Positions 51,397 through 62,047 of a DNA stretch of 64,000 bases are shown in pieces. Location: NCBI RefSeq assembly GCF_001436375.1, contig NZ_AZGA01000087.1, positions 124,086-188,085 of the forward strand, given 5' to 3'. The stretch's first letter is position 1; the number at the start of each line of letters is the position of its first letter. The position numbers were made by a program, and so were the translations under genes. A model generated the notes under the pieces. It ran no database searches and was not told where the DNA came from. It saw only the letters and a list, made by a program, of their open reading frames with translations. Origin of the DNA: Agrilactobacillus composti DSM 18527 = JCM 14202 (GTDB lineage Bacteria > Bacillota > Bacilli > Lactobacillales > Lactobacillaceae).

Positions 51397-52230
51397 ATGC
51401 TAAAGGTGTTACAAAGTTTTGGAAATAATGCGGCCTTAGTCTTTGATGATCATCAAGTGGAATGGGTCGTATTAGGTAAAGGGGTTGGCTTTGGTTGTAA
51501 GAAGGGCGATGTGGTGGATGAAGCGGCCATCCAAAATCGTTATAAAGCCATTGCCGACGAAGCGCTGGCCACTTTGACCCAGACGGATACCCAGGTGTTA
51601 AATTTAACCAATGATATTTTAGAATTCATCGCGGCTAATTTAACCCAAGAAGTATCCATCAATGATTATGCTAGTTTGGCGGATCACTTAGCGTTTATGC
51701 TCCAGCGGACCGAGGCTAAAATTCAGATGCCCACGGAGGCCGTGCGTTGGGAGATTCAAAAGTTATTTCCTAAGGAATATGAACTAGCATTGCAAGTTGT
51801 TCCCAAGATTGAACAGGCTTTTGAAATTAAATTGCCTGAAAATGAAGCTGTTTTTCTAACCTACCACTTTATTGATGCCGAGAATCAAAGCACCATTGAC
51901 GAAACCCTGTACTTAATAAAACTGATCAAAAAGTTAATGAATATTGTGCAATTTCAATATCGTATTGTATTGGATCAAGACTCATTTAGTTACAATCGTT
52001 TCGTGTCGCATTTACGTTTGTTTTTGATTCGTTATATGAAAGGGACCGATACTGAAATTAACCAATTGGATCCAGCATTTGTAAAATTGACCCAGGACAA
52101 GTATGGCCAAGCCTTTCAGGTTGCCAGCAGTATGGTTCAATATTTAACGGCTGAAACCGGCTGGCAAATTGGAGATTCGGAAAAAGTCTTTTTAACGTTA
52201 CATCTCATGCGTTTTATGCAAAAACAGTAA
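51397..52230 (+). CDS. licT: BglG/LicT family transcription antiterminator
   Basis: A 277-residue RNA-binding antiterminator. The N-terminal CAT domain (1-55) shows LQSFGNNAALVFDD and LGKGVGFGCKKGD; two PRD domains follow, with conserved histidines in YASLADHLAFML and FLTYHFIDAE in PRD1 and LFLIRYM and LTLHLMRFM in PRD2. PTS phosphorylation of these sites adjusts activity to beta-glucoside supply. It regulates itself and the next two genes through two RAT-terminator elements. Confidence 0.95.
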   Translation: MLKVLQSFGNNAALVFDDHQVEWVVLGKGVGFGCKKGDVVDEAAIQNRYKAIADEALATLTQTDTQVLNLTNDILEFIAANLTQEVSINDYASLADHLAFMLQRTEAKIQMPTEAVRWEIQKLFPKEYELALQVVPKIEQAFEIKLPENEAVFLTYHFIDAENQSTIDETLYLIKLIKKLMNIVQFQYRIVLDQDSFSYNRFVSHLRLFLIRYMKGTDTEINQLDPAFVKLTQDKYGQAFQVASSMVQYLTAETGWQIGDSEKVFLTLHLMRFMQKQ

Positions 52231-52242
52231 TTTATCAATCGG

Positions 52243-52332
52243 CGTGTCACTGGTTCGACCAGGCATCAGCCCAGCTAAGCCGTCAGTATGCAAACAAACT
52301 GTGCATATTGACGGGTTAGTTGGGCTATTTTT
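52243..52332 (+). promoter_or_regulatory. Second RAT and terminator between licT and the PTS gene
   Basis: CACTGGTTCGACCAGGCAT (52248-52266) repeats the RAT core of the first element. It overlaps a long terminator whose arms begin AGCCCAGCTAAG (52268) and end GGTTAGTTGGGCT (52314-52326), followed by ATTTTTATT. Confidence 0.85.
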
Positions 52333-52363
52333 ATTTCTGAAAACATTAAAGGAGGCAAAAACC

Positions 52364-54370
52364 ATGAAGTACGAAGACTTAGCTAAATCAATCGTCAAAG
52401 ACGTGGGGGGCGAAGGGAACGTCAACAGTTTAGTCCACTGTGTGACCCGCCTGCGTTTTCGACTCAAAGATGAAGATAAAGCCGACACAGCAGCCATTGA
52501 AGCCCTAGATGGGGTCGTCAGTGTGGTCAAAAGCGGTGGCCAATACCAAGTGGTTATCGGTAACGCCGTAGGTGATGTGTTCGATGCGGTGCTGGCTGTG
52601 AGTGATATCAACAAAAATGAAGCGACTGATGAACCCAGTGAAGCTGAAGGGGAAAAAACGAACTTATTCAATAAATTTGTGGATTTGATTTCCGGTATTT
52701 TCTCTCCACTATTGGGCTACTTAGCAGCCACCGGTATGCTGAAGGGGTTGCTGGCATTATGTCTGCAATTTGGCTGGCTCACTGAAAGAGAAGGGACGTA
52801 TCGCGTGTTGTTTGCGATTTCGGATAGTTTCTTTTATTTCTTACCAGTCATGTTGGGTTACAGTGCCGCTAAGAAATTTAAAGTCAATGAATTTCTAGGG
52901 TTGACCATTGGGGCGGTGATGGTTTATCCCACCATTGTGGCCATGGCGCCCATTGCCATGGGCAAGGCCACGCCGCTGTTCACCTTATTCGGAGGCACGC
53001 CCTTTAATTCACCAGTATATGAGACCTTTGCCGGGATTCCGTTGATCATGATGAGCTATACCTCTTCGGTGATTCCCGTGATCGTGGGGGTTTGGTTTGC
53101 CGCTATCATTGAGCGGCGATTACAAAAGATTATTCCTACCGTGGTAAAAGCTTTCTTAGTGCCATTGTTCACGCTCTTAATTGCCATTCCGTTAATTTTC
53201 TTGATCATTGGCCCAACCACAACTTGGGTGGCCCAAGGTTTAGGCTTTGCCATTCAAAGTTTGGTGAAATTAAGTCCAGTTATTGCCGGCGTGGTGCTGG
53301 GTGGTTTCTGGCAAGTGATGGTGATGTTTGGCCTACATTGGGGCTTGATCCCAGTAGCCATGAATAACATCGCTCAAAATGGGGTGGATTCTATTTTAGC
53401 CTTAACTTTTGCCGCATCTTGGAGTCAAATTGGAGCCGTGCTAGCTGTTGTGCTACGGACCAAGGATAAAAAAGTTAAAGGTTTAGGCATTTCCGCCTTC
53501 GTTTCCGGGATTTTCGGGGTTACCGAGCCCGCTATTTACGGGGTTACCTTGCCCCGTAAAAAACCATTTTATGCCAGTCTGATCGGGGCTGGTGTGGGTG
53601 GTGCCTTGTTAGGTATTTTCCATACCGTGGCTTATAACATGGGGGGCTTAGGCGTCTTTGCGCTCTTGACCTTCTTTAAACCAGGAGAAACCATCGGCTT
53701 ACCATTCTATGGGGCTTTATTAGCCGCTGTCGTCGGCTTTGCCGTGGCCTTTTTCCTTACCCTGTTCCTAGCCAAAGAAAAAGCTGAAGATACTGATAAA
53801 GCCGATACGACGGATACAACAGATGCCGGACCGGAATTAGAAGGGGCCAATTTAGAAATGATGGCCGAAACCAAAGCACCCGTAGCGGTGACCCAACCAG
53901 AAGTTACGTACAATCAACCAGAAGTGATGCACAGTCCGTTAAACGGGACTATTATGCCATTGGATGAGATCAATGATCCCGTCTTTGCCTCCGGGGCCAT
54001 GGGAACTGGGGTGGCGATTAAGCCAACCATTGGTAAAATTTTTGCCCCGGTGTCTGGTGATATTCAATTACTGTTCCCAACCAAACATGCCATTGGTATT
54101 AATAGCGATGGCGGTGCGGAGATTTTGATCCACGTGGGAATGGATACGGTGCAACTGGATGGGAAAGGCTTTACTGCCCATATTCAAGAAGGTGACCATG
54201 TTCAAAAGGGCGATTTACTCTTGGAATTTGAGATAGAGACTATTCAAGCCGCTGGCCTGGATACCATTACCCCAATCGTGGTAACTAATGTGACCAAATA
54301 TCATGAGGTTCAGCCACTGAAAACAACGGGGACAGTTACCCCAGATGATGAAATTCTAAACTTAAGCTAA
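52364..54370 (+). CDS. bglP: Beta-glucoside PTS transporter subunit IIBCA
   Basis: A 668-residue three-domain PTS protein that imports and phosphorylates beta-glucosides. IIB: Cys26 in SLVHCVTRLRF. IIC: about 110-480, with FGLHWGLIPVAMNN, GVTEPAIYGVTLP and other BglP membrane blocks. IIA: about 535-668, with FASGAMGTGVAI and the phosphohistidine in ILIHVGMDTVQL. ATG 52364 has GGAGG 8 bases upstream. It is regulated by the RAT-terminator in front of it. Confidence 0.95.
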   Translation: MKYEDLAKSIVKDVGGEGNVNSLVHCVTRLRFRLKDEDKADTAAIEALDGVVSVVKSGGQYQVVIGNAVGDVFDAVLAVSDINKNEATDEPSEAEGEKTNLFNKFVDLISGIFSPLLGYLAATGMLKGLLALCLQFGWLTEREGTYRVLFAISDSFFYFLPVMLGYSAAKKFKVNEFLGLTIGAVMVYPTIVAMAPIAMGKATPLFTLFGGTPFNSPVYETFAGIPLIMMSYTSSVIPVIVGVWFAAIIERRLQKIIPTVVKAFLVPLFTLLIAIPLIFLIIGPTTTWVAQGLGFAIQSLVKLSPVIAGVVLGGFWQVMVMFGLHWGLIPVAMNNIAQNGVDSILALTFAASWSQIGAVLAVVLRTKDKKVKGLGISAFVSGIFGVTEPAIYGVTLPRKKPFYASLIGAGVGGALLGIFHTVAYNMGGLGVFALLTFFKPGETIGLPFYGALLAAVVGFAVAFFLTLFLAKEKAEDTDKADTTDTTDAGPELEGANLEMMAETKAPVAVTQPEVTYNQPEVMHSPLNGTIMPLDEINDPVFASGAMGTGVAIKPTIGKIFAPVSGDIQLLFPTKHAIGINSDGGAEILIHVGMDTVQLDGKGFTAHIQEGDHVQKGDLLLEFEIETIQAAGLDTITPIVVTNVTKYHEVQPLKTTGTVTPDDEILNLS

Positions 54371-55840
<1,470 letters not shown>

Positions 55841-55865
55841 TAAATGATCACGCAAATTTAAAGCT

Positions 55866-55896
55866 AAAAAGTCATCTCGTGGTAGATGACTTTTTT
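55866..55896 (+). terminator. Terminator after the beta-glucoside operon
   Basis: AAAAAGTCATCT pairs with AGATGACTTTTTT across a 6-base loop, 26 bases after the glucosidase stop. Confidence 0.93.
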
Positions 55897-55990
55897 GCTT
55901 TGAATAAATATGTATATAAATGTATAATTGACAGGTTGTAATTACATAAAGACGCAATAATTTTAAAAAGATGGGAGAAAGTTCGTAATA

Positions 55991-57463
55991 ATGCCTAAAA
56001 CAAAACAATTTATCATGCTGATTGTGACAGTTCTGCTGGTAACAATTGGCTTGAATTTAACAGCCGCTAACCAAGTTCAAGCGGCGACGACACCAGATGA
56101 CACCTTAGCCCAGATCAAGAAAAAAGGGGTCCTGGTGATGGGGACATCCCCTAATTATCCGCCCTATGAGTTTCAAGCCAACGTCAACGGTAAGCAGACC
56201 ATTGTGGGGATGGATATTGAGATTGGTAAACAAATCGCCAAGGATTTAGGGGTCAAGTTGGAAATTAAACCCCTGTCTTTTAGTTCTTTATTGGTATCTT
56301 TGGAGACTGGCAAAGTCGATATGATCCTCTCCGGCCTCAGTCCCACCCCAGAACGGGCCAAAAGTGTGGATTTTACCAATGTTTATTACACGGAATCCCA
56401 AAGTATCATCATCAACCGCAATGACGCCGCCACCTTGAAGAACAAAGCGTCCTTTGCCGGCAAACCCGTTGGGGCTGAAACTGGGACCCTACAGTATGAT
56501 TTGATCAAGAAACAAATGCCTGGCGCCAAGCTAGTGGGGATGGGCAGTGCAGCGGATTTGATCATGGCTTTAAAGACCCATAAAGTCGACGGCGTGGTGA
56601 AAGGCACCGCCTCGGCCACAGCTTATGCTACCAGTGATCCTAGTCTAGCCACGATCAACGGTGATTTTACCACTGATCAAACCCAAGCCGGGAATGCCAT
56701 TGCCGTGGCTAAAGGCGCGGATTCTTTAAAAACTGCTTTAAATCAGTCCATTACTAAAATTCAAAAGCGTCATTTGATTCAACGGCAATACTTAAAGACC
56801 GCCGGGAAGTATTTAAAGAGTGATGACAAGAGTACCTCGATGGTCAGTTATTGGCAGTTCTTTGCTAAAGGGATTGAATATACCTTGGGAATGTCCATTG
56901 TGGGGATTGTTTTTGGGGCAATTTTGGGTATTTTAGTAGCGGCCATGCGTATCAGTAAAACCAAGCTGTTGAAATGGATCGCCATTATCTATACAGAATT
57001 TCTCCGGGACACGCCCTTGATGGCCCAAGTATTATTCATCTATTTTGGTCTAGGCGCCTTGTTAAATATCCCGGCACTCTTAGCCGGGATCATTGCCATT
57101 TCTGTGAATACTTCCGCTTATATCAGCGAAATTGTCCGGGGTGGGGTTCAAGGGGTTTCCGATGGGCAATATGAAGCCGCTAAAAGTTTAGGGATTAAAA
57201 ATACCGACATGTACCGCTTCATTATTTTCCCCCAGGCCTTGAAGTCCATTTGGCCATCCTTGGGCAATCAGTTCATTACCTTGATCAAAGATACCTCCAT
57301 CGTGTCTATTATTGGGGTGACAGAATTGATTTATCAAATGGGGATCGTGCAAGCCGAAACTTATCGGGGTGTGGCGCCAATTGCAGTGACGATTCTACTG
57401 TACTTCATCATCATTTTCACGTTATCCCGCATATTGCGCCACGTGGAAAAACGAATTCATTAG
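55991..57463 (+). CDS. Amino acid ABC transporter fused substrate-binding protein/permease (GlnP-like)
   Basis: A 490-residue fusion. A signal segment (1-32) leads into a periplasmic-type binding domain (about 35-270; MGTSPNYPPYEF, GMDIEIGKQIAKDLG, SGLSPTPERAKSVDF). The C-terminal permease (about 285-490) shows YTEFLRDTPLMAQVLFIYF and the EAA-type loop EAAKSLGIKNTDMYRF. Such fusions import glutamine, histidine, arginine or lysine. No ATPase gene follows: the next gene is on the other strand, so a GlnQ-like partner must be encoded elsewhere. Confidence 0.92.
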   Translation: MPKTKQFIMLIVTVLLVTIGLNLTAANQVQAATTPDDTLAQIKKKGVLVMGTSPNYPPYEFQANVNGKQTIVGMDIEIGKQIAKDLGVKLEIKPLSFSSLLVSLETGKVDMILSGLSPTPERAKSVDFTNVYYTESQSIIINRNDAATLKNKASFAGKPVGAETGTLQYDLIKKQMPGAKLVGMGSAADLIMALKTHKVDGVVKGTASATAYATSDPSLATINGDFTTDQTQAGNAIAVAKGADSLKTALNQSITKIQKRHLIQRQYLKTAGKYLKSDDKSTSMVSYWQFFAKGIEYTLGMSIVGIVFGAILGILVAAMRISKTKLLKWIAIIYTEFLRDTPLMAQVLFIYFGLGALLNIPALLAGIIAISVNTSAYISEIVRGGVQGVSDGQYEAAKSLGIKNTDMYRFIIFPQALKSIWPSLGNQFITLIKDTSIVSIIGVTELIYQMGIVQAETYRGVAPIAVTILLYFIIIFTLSRILRHVEKRIH

Positions 57464-57465
57464 TC

Positions 57466-57513
57466 AAAAAAACATTGCCACTGACCTGCAAAGGTTAACG
57501 GCAATGTTTTTTT
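57466..57513. terminator. Bidirectional terminator between the amino acid permease and esterase genes
   Basis: AAAAAACATTGCC pairs with GGCAATGTTTTTTT across about 20 bases between convergent genes. Confidence 0.88.
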
Positions 57514-57514
57514 C

Positions 57515-58261
57515 TTAGTCATTTTGCACCAACCAAGCTAAGACCTGATCCAGTTGCGCCGCCCATACCGGCCAGCTATGATCGCCAGCAACCGGGCGCC
57601 AAACGTAATTTAGTTCCCGAGAAAAGCGGTGGGCCAAGTATTCATTATCTTTAAATAAGGAATCCCCCGTGCCACAACTGGTATAAAACTGTAGCGTGGC
57701 TTGTTGGGCGGCGCTTAACTGATTGAACAAGAATTCTAAGTTATTCTGATCCGCAAACATCGTATCATCTGGGAATAATACCGCAACTTCTGATTTGGGT
57801 ACTGGAAAGTCGGGATTATTGAAGAAGTTGGGCAGATTGACCACCCCTGACAGAGCAGCAATTTTTTGAAACTTATCTGGATAGGTCAACCCAAACCGCA
57901 AAGCACCGAACCCTCCCATGGAGTTGCCCATGATATAGTTTTTGGCCTGATCTGTGGGCAAACTAAACATTTTTTGTATCCGAGGCATGAATTCTTGGAT
58001 GAAGTAATCCTCGTAGGCCAACACCCCAGCATTCACATAAAAACTATTTTGGCCATTGGGCATGATCACCGCTAAGTGATAAGTTTCCGCAAAGTCCATA
58101 ATAGCCGTATGTAACAGCCAGGATTGCTCGTCACCGCCGTAGCCATTTAATAACCATAAAGTGGCGGCAGGATTAGCTTCATAATCGTTCGGGATAATAA
58201 TATTTGTTTTAGAAAAAGCATTGAGGGTTTGTGAATAGGTGTTTGCGGTTAAAACAGTCAT
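57515..58261 (-). CDS. Esterase of the alpha/beta hydrolase fold (EstA/esterase D-like)
   Basis: A 248-residue serine esterase. The nucleophile elbow is GNSMGG in YIMGNSMGGFGALRFGL, the oxyanion loop is in LWLLNGYGGDEQSW, and the late histidine is in VAGDHSWPVW. It resembles lactic acid bacterial tributyrin esterases that act on acetyl and short acyl esters. ATG 58261 lies 4 bases past the kinase stop with its ribosome site inside that gene, so it belongs to the MupG operon. An acetyl-removing role on O-acetylated muramyl sugars is possible but unproven. Confidence 0.82.
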   Translation of the reverse strand: MTVLTANTYSQTLNAFSKTNIIIPNDYEANPAATLWLLNGYGGDEQSWLLHTAIMDFAETYHLAVIMPNGQNSFYVNAGVLAYEDYFIQEFMPRIQKMFSLPTDQAKNYIMGNSMGGFGALRFGLTYPDKFQKIAALSGVVNLPNFFNNPDFPVPKSEVAVLFPDDTMFADQNNLEFLFNQLSAAQQATLQFYTSCGTGDSLFKDNEYLAHRFSRELNYVWRPVAGDHSWPVWAAQLDQVLAWLVQND

Positions 58262-58265
58262 AAGT

Positions 58266-59180
58266 TTAAGCACCGTCCTTATGGTAGGTTTGGGCGTAGT
58301 AATAAGCACCCTTGGCATTATTCAAATTGGCTTTTGGCTGTAGATCGATCTGGTGATCGGCTTTAAGGTAATCCATGAGGATATCCAAATAGAGGGGATT
58401 GTTTTCCACCGGACTGCCCGATAGAACGAGCTGAACGGGATCTGGTAATTTGGATTTGGCAATGGCCAGATTAATTTGTTGAGCTAGGTCCCTAGCGGCC
58501 GTTTTGAGTAGTTGTAAAGCAACGATATCATTTTTTTGAGCTAAAGCAAAGACAACCTGACTCAACTTAGCTACATCACTTTTTTGAACATTATAAAAAC
58601 AGCGAACTGCTTCAAAAATGGTGGTGGCACCGAGGGTGTGGTAGACGGCTTTAGCAAAATCGGAGGTTTCGCCATGGTCGTATTCATAGGTCAAGCGCAA
58701 AATAGCTAATTTGCCAATATGAAAACCACTGCCCTCATCTCCCAGCAAGTGGCCCCAGCCGCCAACCCGATAATACTGGCCATGATTTTGGGCCATCACC
58801 ACAGAGCCAGTGCCGGCAATCGCCAGAACCCCGTTTTCACCCTGAAGTTCACTGAGACAAGCTAGTTGTGCATCGGAAATAAAGTAATGCGGATAGTTTG
58901 TAATACCCAGATCGGCGGCGAAGTTCTTGGGAACCCCGTTGACATTTATACCAGCAATGCCATAGACAATTAAACGACAATGAAATTGAGCCGGAATGCG
59001 GGCCAATAATTTGCGGGTGGCTTCGCGGAGATTGGTAGTAGCTTGCCGTTGATTGACGACTAAGTTGGCTCCTTTACCCCGAACTGAGCCTAAAACCTGA
59101 CCCTGATCATTAAAAATAAAACCATCGGTGTGGGTGGCGCCGCAATCCAGGCCTAGAATGCAATTATATGGATTTTGCAA
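58266..59180 (-). CDS. N-acetylglucosamine kinase-like protein (BadF/BadG ATPase family)
   Basis: A 304-residue ASKHA-fold kinase. The phosphate 1 loop is LGLDCGATHTDGFIF (Asp12), the adenosine/phosphate 2 region is AIAGTGSVVMAQ, and GGWGHLLGDEGSGFHIG is the signature shared with mammalian-type GlcNAc kinases. It would phosphorylate free GlcNAc released by MupG to GlcNAc-6-P. The start is TTG with AAAGG upstream. It follows the IIA gene by 2 bases. Confidence 0.85.
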   Translation of the reverse strand: MQNPYNCILGLDCGATHTDGFIFNDQGQVLGSVRGKGANLVVNQRQATTNLREATRKLLARIPAQFHCRLIVYGIAGINVNGVPKNFAADLGITNYPHYFISDAQLACLSELQGENGVLAIAGTGSVVMAQNHGQYYRVGGWGHLLGDEGSGFHIGKLAILRLTYEYDHGETSDFAKAVYHTLGATTIFEAVRCFYNVQKSDVAKLSQVVFALAQKNDIVALQLLKTAARDLAQQINLAIAKSKLPDPVQLVLSGSPVENNPLYLDILMDYLKADHQIDLQPKANLNNAKGAYYYAQTYHKDGA

Positions 59181-59182
59181 AA

Positions 59183-59533
59183 TTAGTCACGACCTTTTGA
59201 ATTTTGTTTAGACTCCAGCTGATTTAAGCGTCGGTTGATTTTGATAAAATTCTGGGCCAAATCTCGAATGGATTCGGTGGCCATCAGCTGGTCTTCAGCA
59301 TGGACCAACAACAAACTAAAACCTGGTCCCTTTTGCTGGGCTTCAGCAGTGATTACTTTAAAATGAGCTTGCGCTGCTTGTTTTAATAATTTATTAGCTT
59401 CTTTGAGTTGGTTATCAATATCATCAAAATCACCAGCTTCTGAGTCACTGATAACTTTCATTAAAATTGTTTTGGCAGCACCAGCGTTACTGATGACGTC
59501 AAACGCGATACTTTCAATTTCTGAACTTTCCAA
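59183..59533 (-). CDS. PTS lactose/cellobiose-family IIA component
   Basis: A 116-residue helical phosphocarrier. The phosphorylated histidine is in LLLVHAEDQLM, and the pattern AHFKVITAEAQ before it is typical of LacF/CelC proteins. The TTG at 59533 is chosen because AGGGAG lies 8 bases upstream; a GTG at 59542 would leave no gap. It lies 16 bases after mupG and completes a three-protein PTS with the IIB and IIC genes of the same operon. Confidence 0.9.
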   Translation of the reverse strand: MESSEIESIAFDVISNAGAAKTILMKVISDSEAGDFDDIDNQLKEANKLLKQAAQAHFKVITAEAQQKGPGFSLLLVHAEDQLMATESIRDLAQNFIKINRRLNQLESKQNSKGRD

Positions 59534-59549
59534 CAGGCACACTCCCTAA

Positions 59550-60641
59550 TTAATTTTTTGTAAATCTAAATTTAGACCAAGGCCTGATGTAATCGATTAA
59601 AAACGTTTCAGCAGCGGTCACATGGCCCACCACATTTTTTAATTGATGCTCGTTAGGCATGGCTTGTTTAACGATATTTAATTCGCCTTTATATTGGCCA
59701 AAATTATCATTGCCAATGGTGATATCGCCCGGTTTTAACTGCGGCACGGCATGGTTGACGGGAATCGCGTGATGAATATAGGCCAATTTCACAAAGGTGG
59801 AGCGGATCGCGTAATCATTGATATCGCCCCGATTAAAATGTTGGTATTTGAATAAAATATCATATTCATTGGTACTGAGTGTTGGGATGGTGTCGACTTT
59901 TAATGTCAATTGGTCCTCATTAACGGCGGCTAAGGCCTTGAGTTCATCATCGCTGGCAAAGGCATTTGCAATCAACACGTCATCGATCAACCCAGTGGCA
60001 AATAGATGCTTCGCCTGGATGGCGATGTCTAGATCCCGATGCATCTCCAGGGTGGGTAAGCCATCGGCAAAGACGTGGGGGCCGAAAGTAGCTGCTTGGG
60101 ATGTGACAAAGGCTGCAGTCTTTAAACCCATGTGTTTGTACATGGTGGAACATTTGGTGAAGAAGTCTAGGCCCAAGCCCGTATAGCGCTGGGGGTAAAA
60201 GTTATGGCAGCCAGAAATACGCCGTAAATTGGGTCGGTAGGATAAAATATTGGCGATATTACCCGTATCCGCACTGATATTTAATTCTAAGTCTAATTGT
60301 GGCTCTTCAAAGCTGATCAAAGATTCAGTTAAGCCATCAAAATTGGCGTCTAAGCGAATGGCGCTGGCACCAAGGTCGGCCAGCAAATCTAAATGATGAT
60401 AATCCATCCCTAGTACTTTGAAAAGACGAGGGTTCACGTCAATGGTGGTTTTCAGCCCCAGAGAATTCCCGTAAGTGATGATTTTTTTAAAAGTGGCTAG
60501 TATTTCAGTTTTATTGTCGGCGGTCACGTCTAACATGCTGGTGAAAATACGTTGATAGCCTAGGTCTGCCGCTTTTTTTAGATAGGTGGCATTTGCTTCA
60601 AATGAACTTTTGTTGGGATAAATTGATAAACCTAATGCCAA
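59550..60641 (-). CDS. mupG: 6-phospho-N-acetylmuramidase MupG (DUF871)
   Basis: A 363-residue protein of the MupG (former DUF871) family, a TIM-barrel plus cyclophilin-like domain. MupG hydrolyses MurNAc-6-P-GlcNAc to MurNAc-6-P and GlcNAc in the cytosol. The N terminus GLSIYPNKSSFEAN with YQRIFTSMLDV, HNFYPQRYTGLGLDFF and the late GDITIGNDNFGQYKGELNIV are characteristic. The start is TTG with AGGAGG 8 bases upstream, 12 bases past the IIC gene. Clustering with a PTS and a GlcNAc kinase supports the assignment. Confidence 0.92.
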   Translation of the reverse strand: MALGLSIYPNKSSFEANATYLKKAADLGYQRIFTSMLDVTADNKTEILATFKKIITYGNSLGLKTTIDVNPRLFKVLGMDYHHLDLLADLGASAIRLDANFDGLTESLISFEEPQLDLELNISADTGNIANILSYRPNLRRISGCHNFYPQRYTGLGLDFFTKCSTMYKHMGLKTAAFVTSQAATFGPHVFADGLPTLEMHRDLDIAIQAKHLFATGLIDDVLIANAFASDDELKALAAVNEDQLTLKVDTIPTLSTNEYDILFKYQHFNRGDINDYAIRSTFVKLAYIHHAIPVNHAVPQLKPGDITIGNDNFGQYKGELNIVKQAMPNEHQLKNVVGHVTAAETFLIDYIRPWSKFRFTKN

Positions 60642-60653
60642 AATTTGGGCCTC

Positions 60654-62006
60654 CTAATTTGTTGCCGATGTTGTGTCTATGGTGGTATTGGCAGCAGCAC
60701 TATTGCTGTTTTTAGCATCAGCTGCTGCTGCCTGTTGTTCTTGTTTCAATTGATTGCGATCCCAAGCTTTGAAGAAAGGCCAGTAGATCACGATGGCGAC
60801 GCCAATGTTGAATAGTGCTAAGATAATGGCCCGCCAATCAAAGCCAGTGGCCATAAAGGCGCCAATTGGTCCCGGCAAGGTCCAGGGCACTAAAGCAATG
60901 GTTCGGTTCACCAAATGCATGATGGTGGCCAGCCAAGTGATGACCCCCATGGCCAGCGGTGCCAAAATGAAAGGAATAGCAAAGTAAGGATTTAAAACCA
61001 AGGGCAATCCGAAGATAATGGGTTCGTTGATGTTAAATAGGCCCGGGATAATGGTAACTTTACCCATCATTTTACCCATGGCAGATTTGGAGAAAAAAGT
61101 TAGCAAGATACAAAGGGCTAACGTTGCCCCGGCACCACCGATATAAACGAACCACTGGAAAAATTGCTCCGTCATATAATGGGGCGCCGTTGCAGCCGTG
61201 GCACCATGAGCGACAGCGGCCATGTTGGCGTTTAGGTTTGGATACCAGTAGGGCCAAAAAATGGGCGTCGCAATGGCAGAACCGTGGACCCCAAATAACC
61301 AAAAAACAGAGTTTAACAAGATTGGGGCGATGACAGAGGGAAAATTGTCCTTACCAAAGTGCCCTAATGGAGATAAGACGGTGAGCAAGAATTGGTTCAC
61401 GTCAAAATGCAAGGCTTCCCGGATTACCCAAGCTAAAATAATCACAATTGCTGCTGGAATCAATGCCACGAAAGAGGCAGAGACGGCGGTAGGAACCCCT
61501 TTGGGCATCTTGATGACCCAGTTTCTAGCCCGACAGAAACGAATGATTTCCACTGTGCCAATGGCCGACAACATACAGGTAAATAAGCCATAGGCCCCAA
61601 AGTTTTGGGCTGGAAAGACGGAACCGGCCGTGATATGGGCCAATTTGGCTAACTTTGGGGTAAGGGTCCCCGGTTGAATCGCCAGGGTCAAAAAGACCAT
61701 TACTGCTACCACGCCGCTGGAGGTGCGATCGATTTTATAAGTCGCGGCCAGATGACTGGCAATGGCAAAGCAGGCGTAAATGGACATGAAACCAATAGAA
61801 AATGAAACTGGTGTGGCTAAAGCGCTGGCCAAAGGTTTGATCAGCTTAGTCCACCAGGCAAAGGGTAATTGTGAAATGAGGGTAAAAAAAGAGCCAACGA
61901 TTGCCACAGGAATAATGACTGCCATCCCATCACGAATTGCAGTCAGGTAGCGATTCCCGGCAACCTTGGCCATACTCTCGGTAATTTTATCTGAATTCAA
62001 AGCCAT
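60654..62006 (-). CDS. PTS cellobiose-type IIC permease
   Basis: A 450-residue membrane permease of the lactose/cellobiose PTS family with about ten segments. Marks include GMAVIIPVAIVGSFFTL, the LFGVHGSAIATPIFWPYW block, and INEPIIFGLPLVLNPYF, the conserved substrate-binding glutamate region. The C-terminal tail is alanine/glutamine-rich and disordered. Context with MupG points to a muramyl disaccharide instead of cellobiose. GGGGGAA precedes the ATG; IIB is upstream by 41 bases. Confidence 0.92.
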   Translation of the reverse strand: MALNSDKITESMAKVAGNRYLTAIRDGMAVIIPVAIVGSFFTLISQLPFAWWTKLIKPLASALATPVSFSIGFMSIYACFAIASHLAATYKIDRTSSGVVAVMVFLTLAIQPGTLTPKLAKLAHITAGSVFPAQNFGAYGLFTCMLSAIGTVEIIRFCRARNWVIKMPKGVPTAVSASFVALIPAAIVIILAWVIREALHFDVNQFLLTVLSPLGHFGKDNFPSVIAPILLNSVFWLFGVHGSAIATPIFWPYWYPNLNANMAAVAHGATAATAPHYMTEQFFQWFVYIGGAGATLALCILLTFFSKSAMGKMMGKVTIIPGLFNINEPIIFGLPLVLNPYFAIPFILAPLAMGVITWLATIMHLVNRTIALVPWTLPGPIGAFMATGFDWRAIILALFNIGVAIVIYWPFFKAWDRNQLKQEQQAAAADAKNSNSAAANTTIDTTSATN

Positions 62007-62047
62007 ACGCTATTCCCCCAGAAAAATTTATTTGTTTTTTTAATTGC

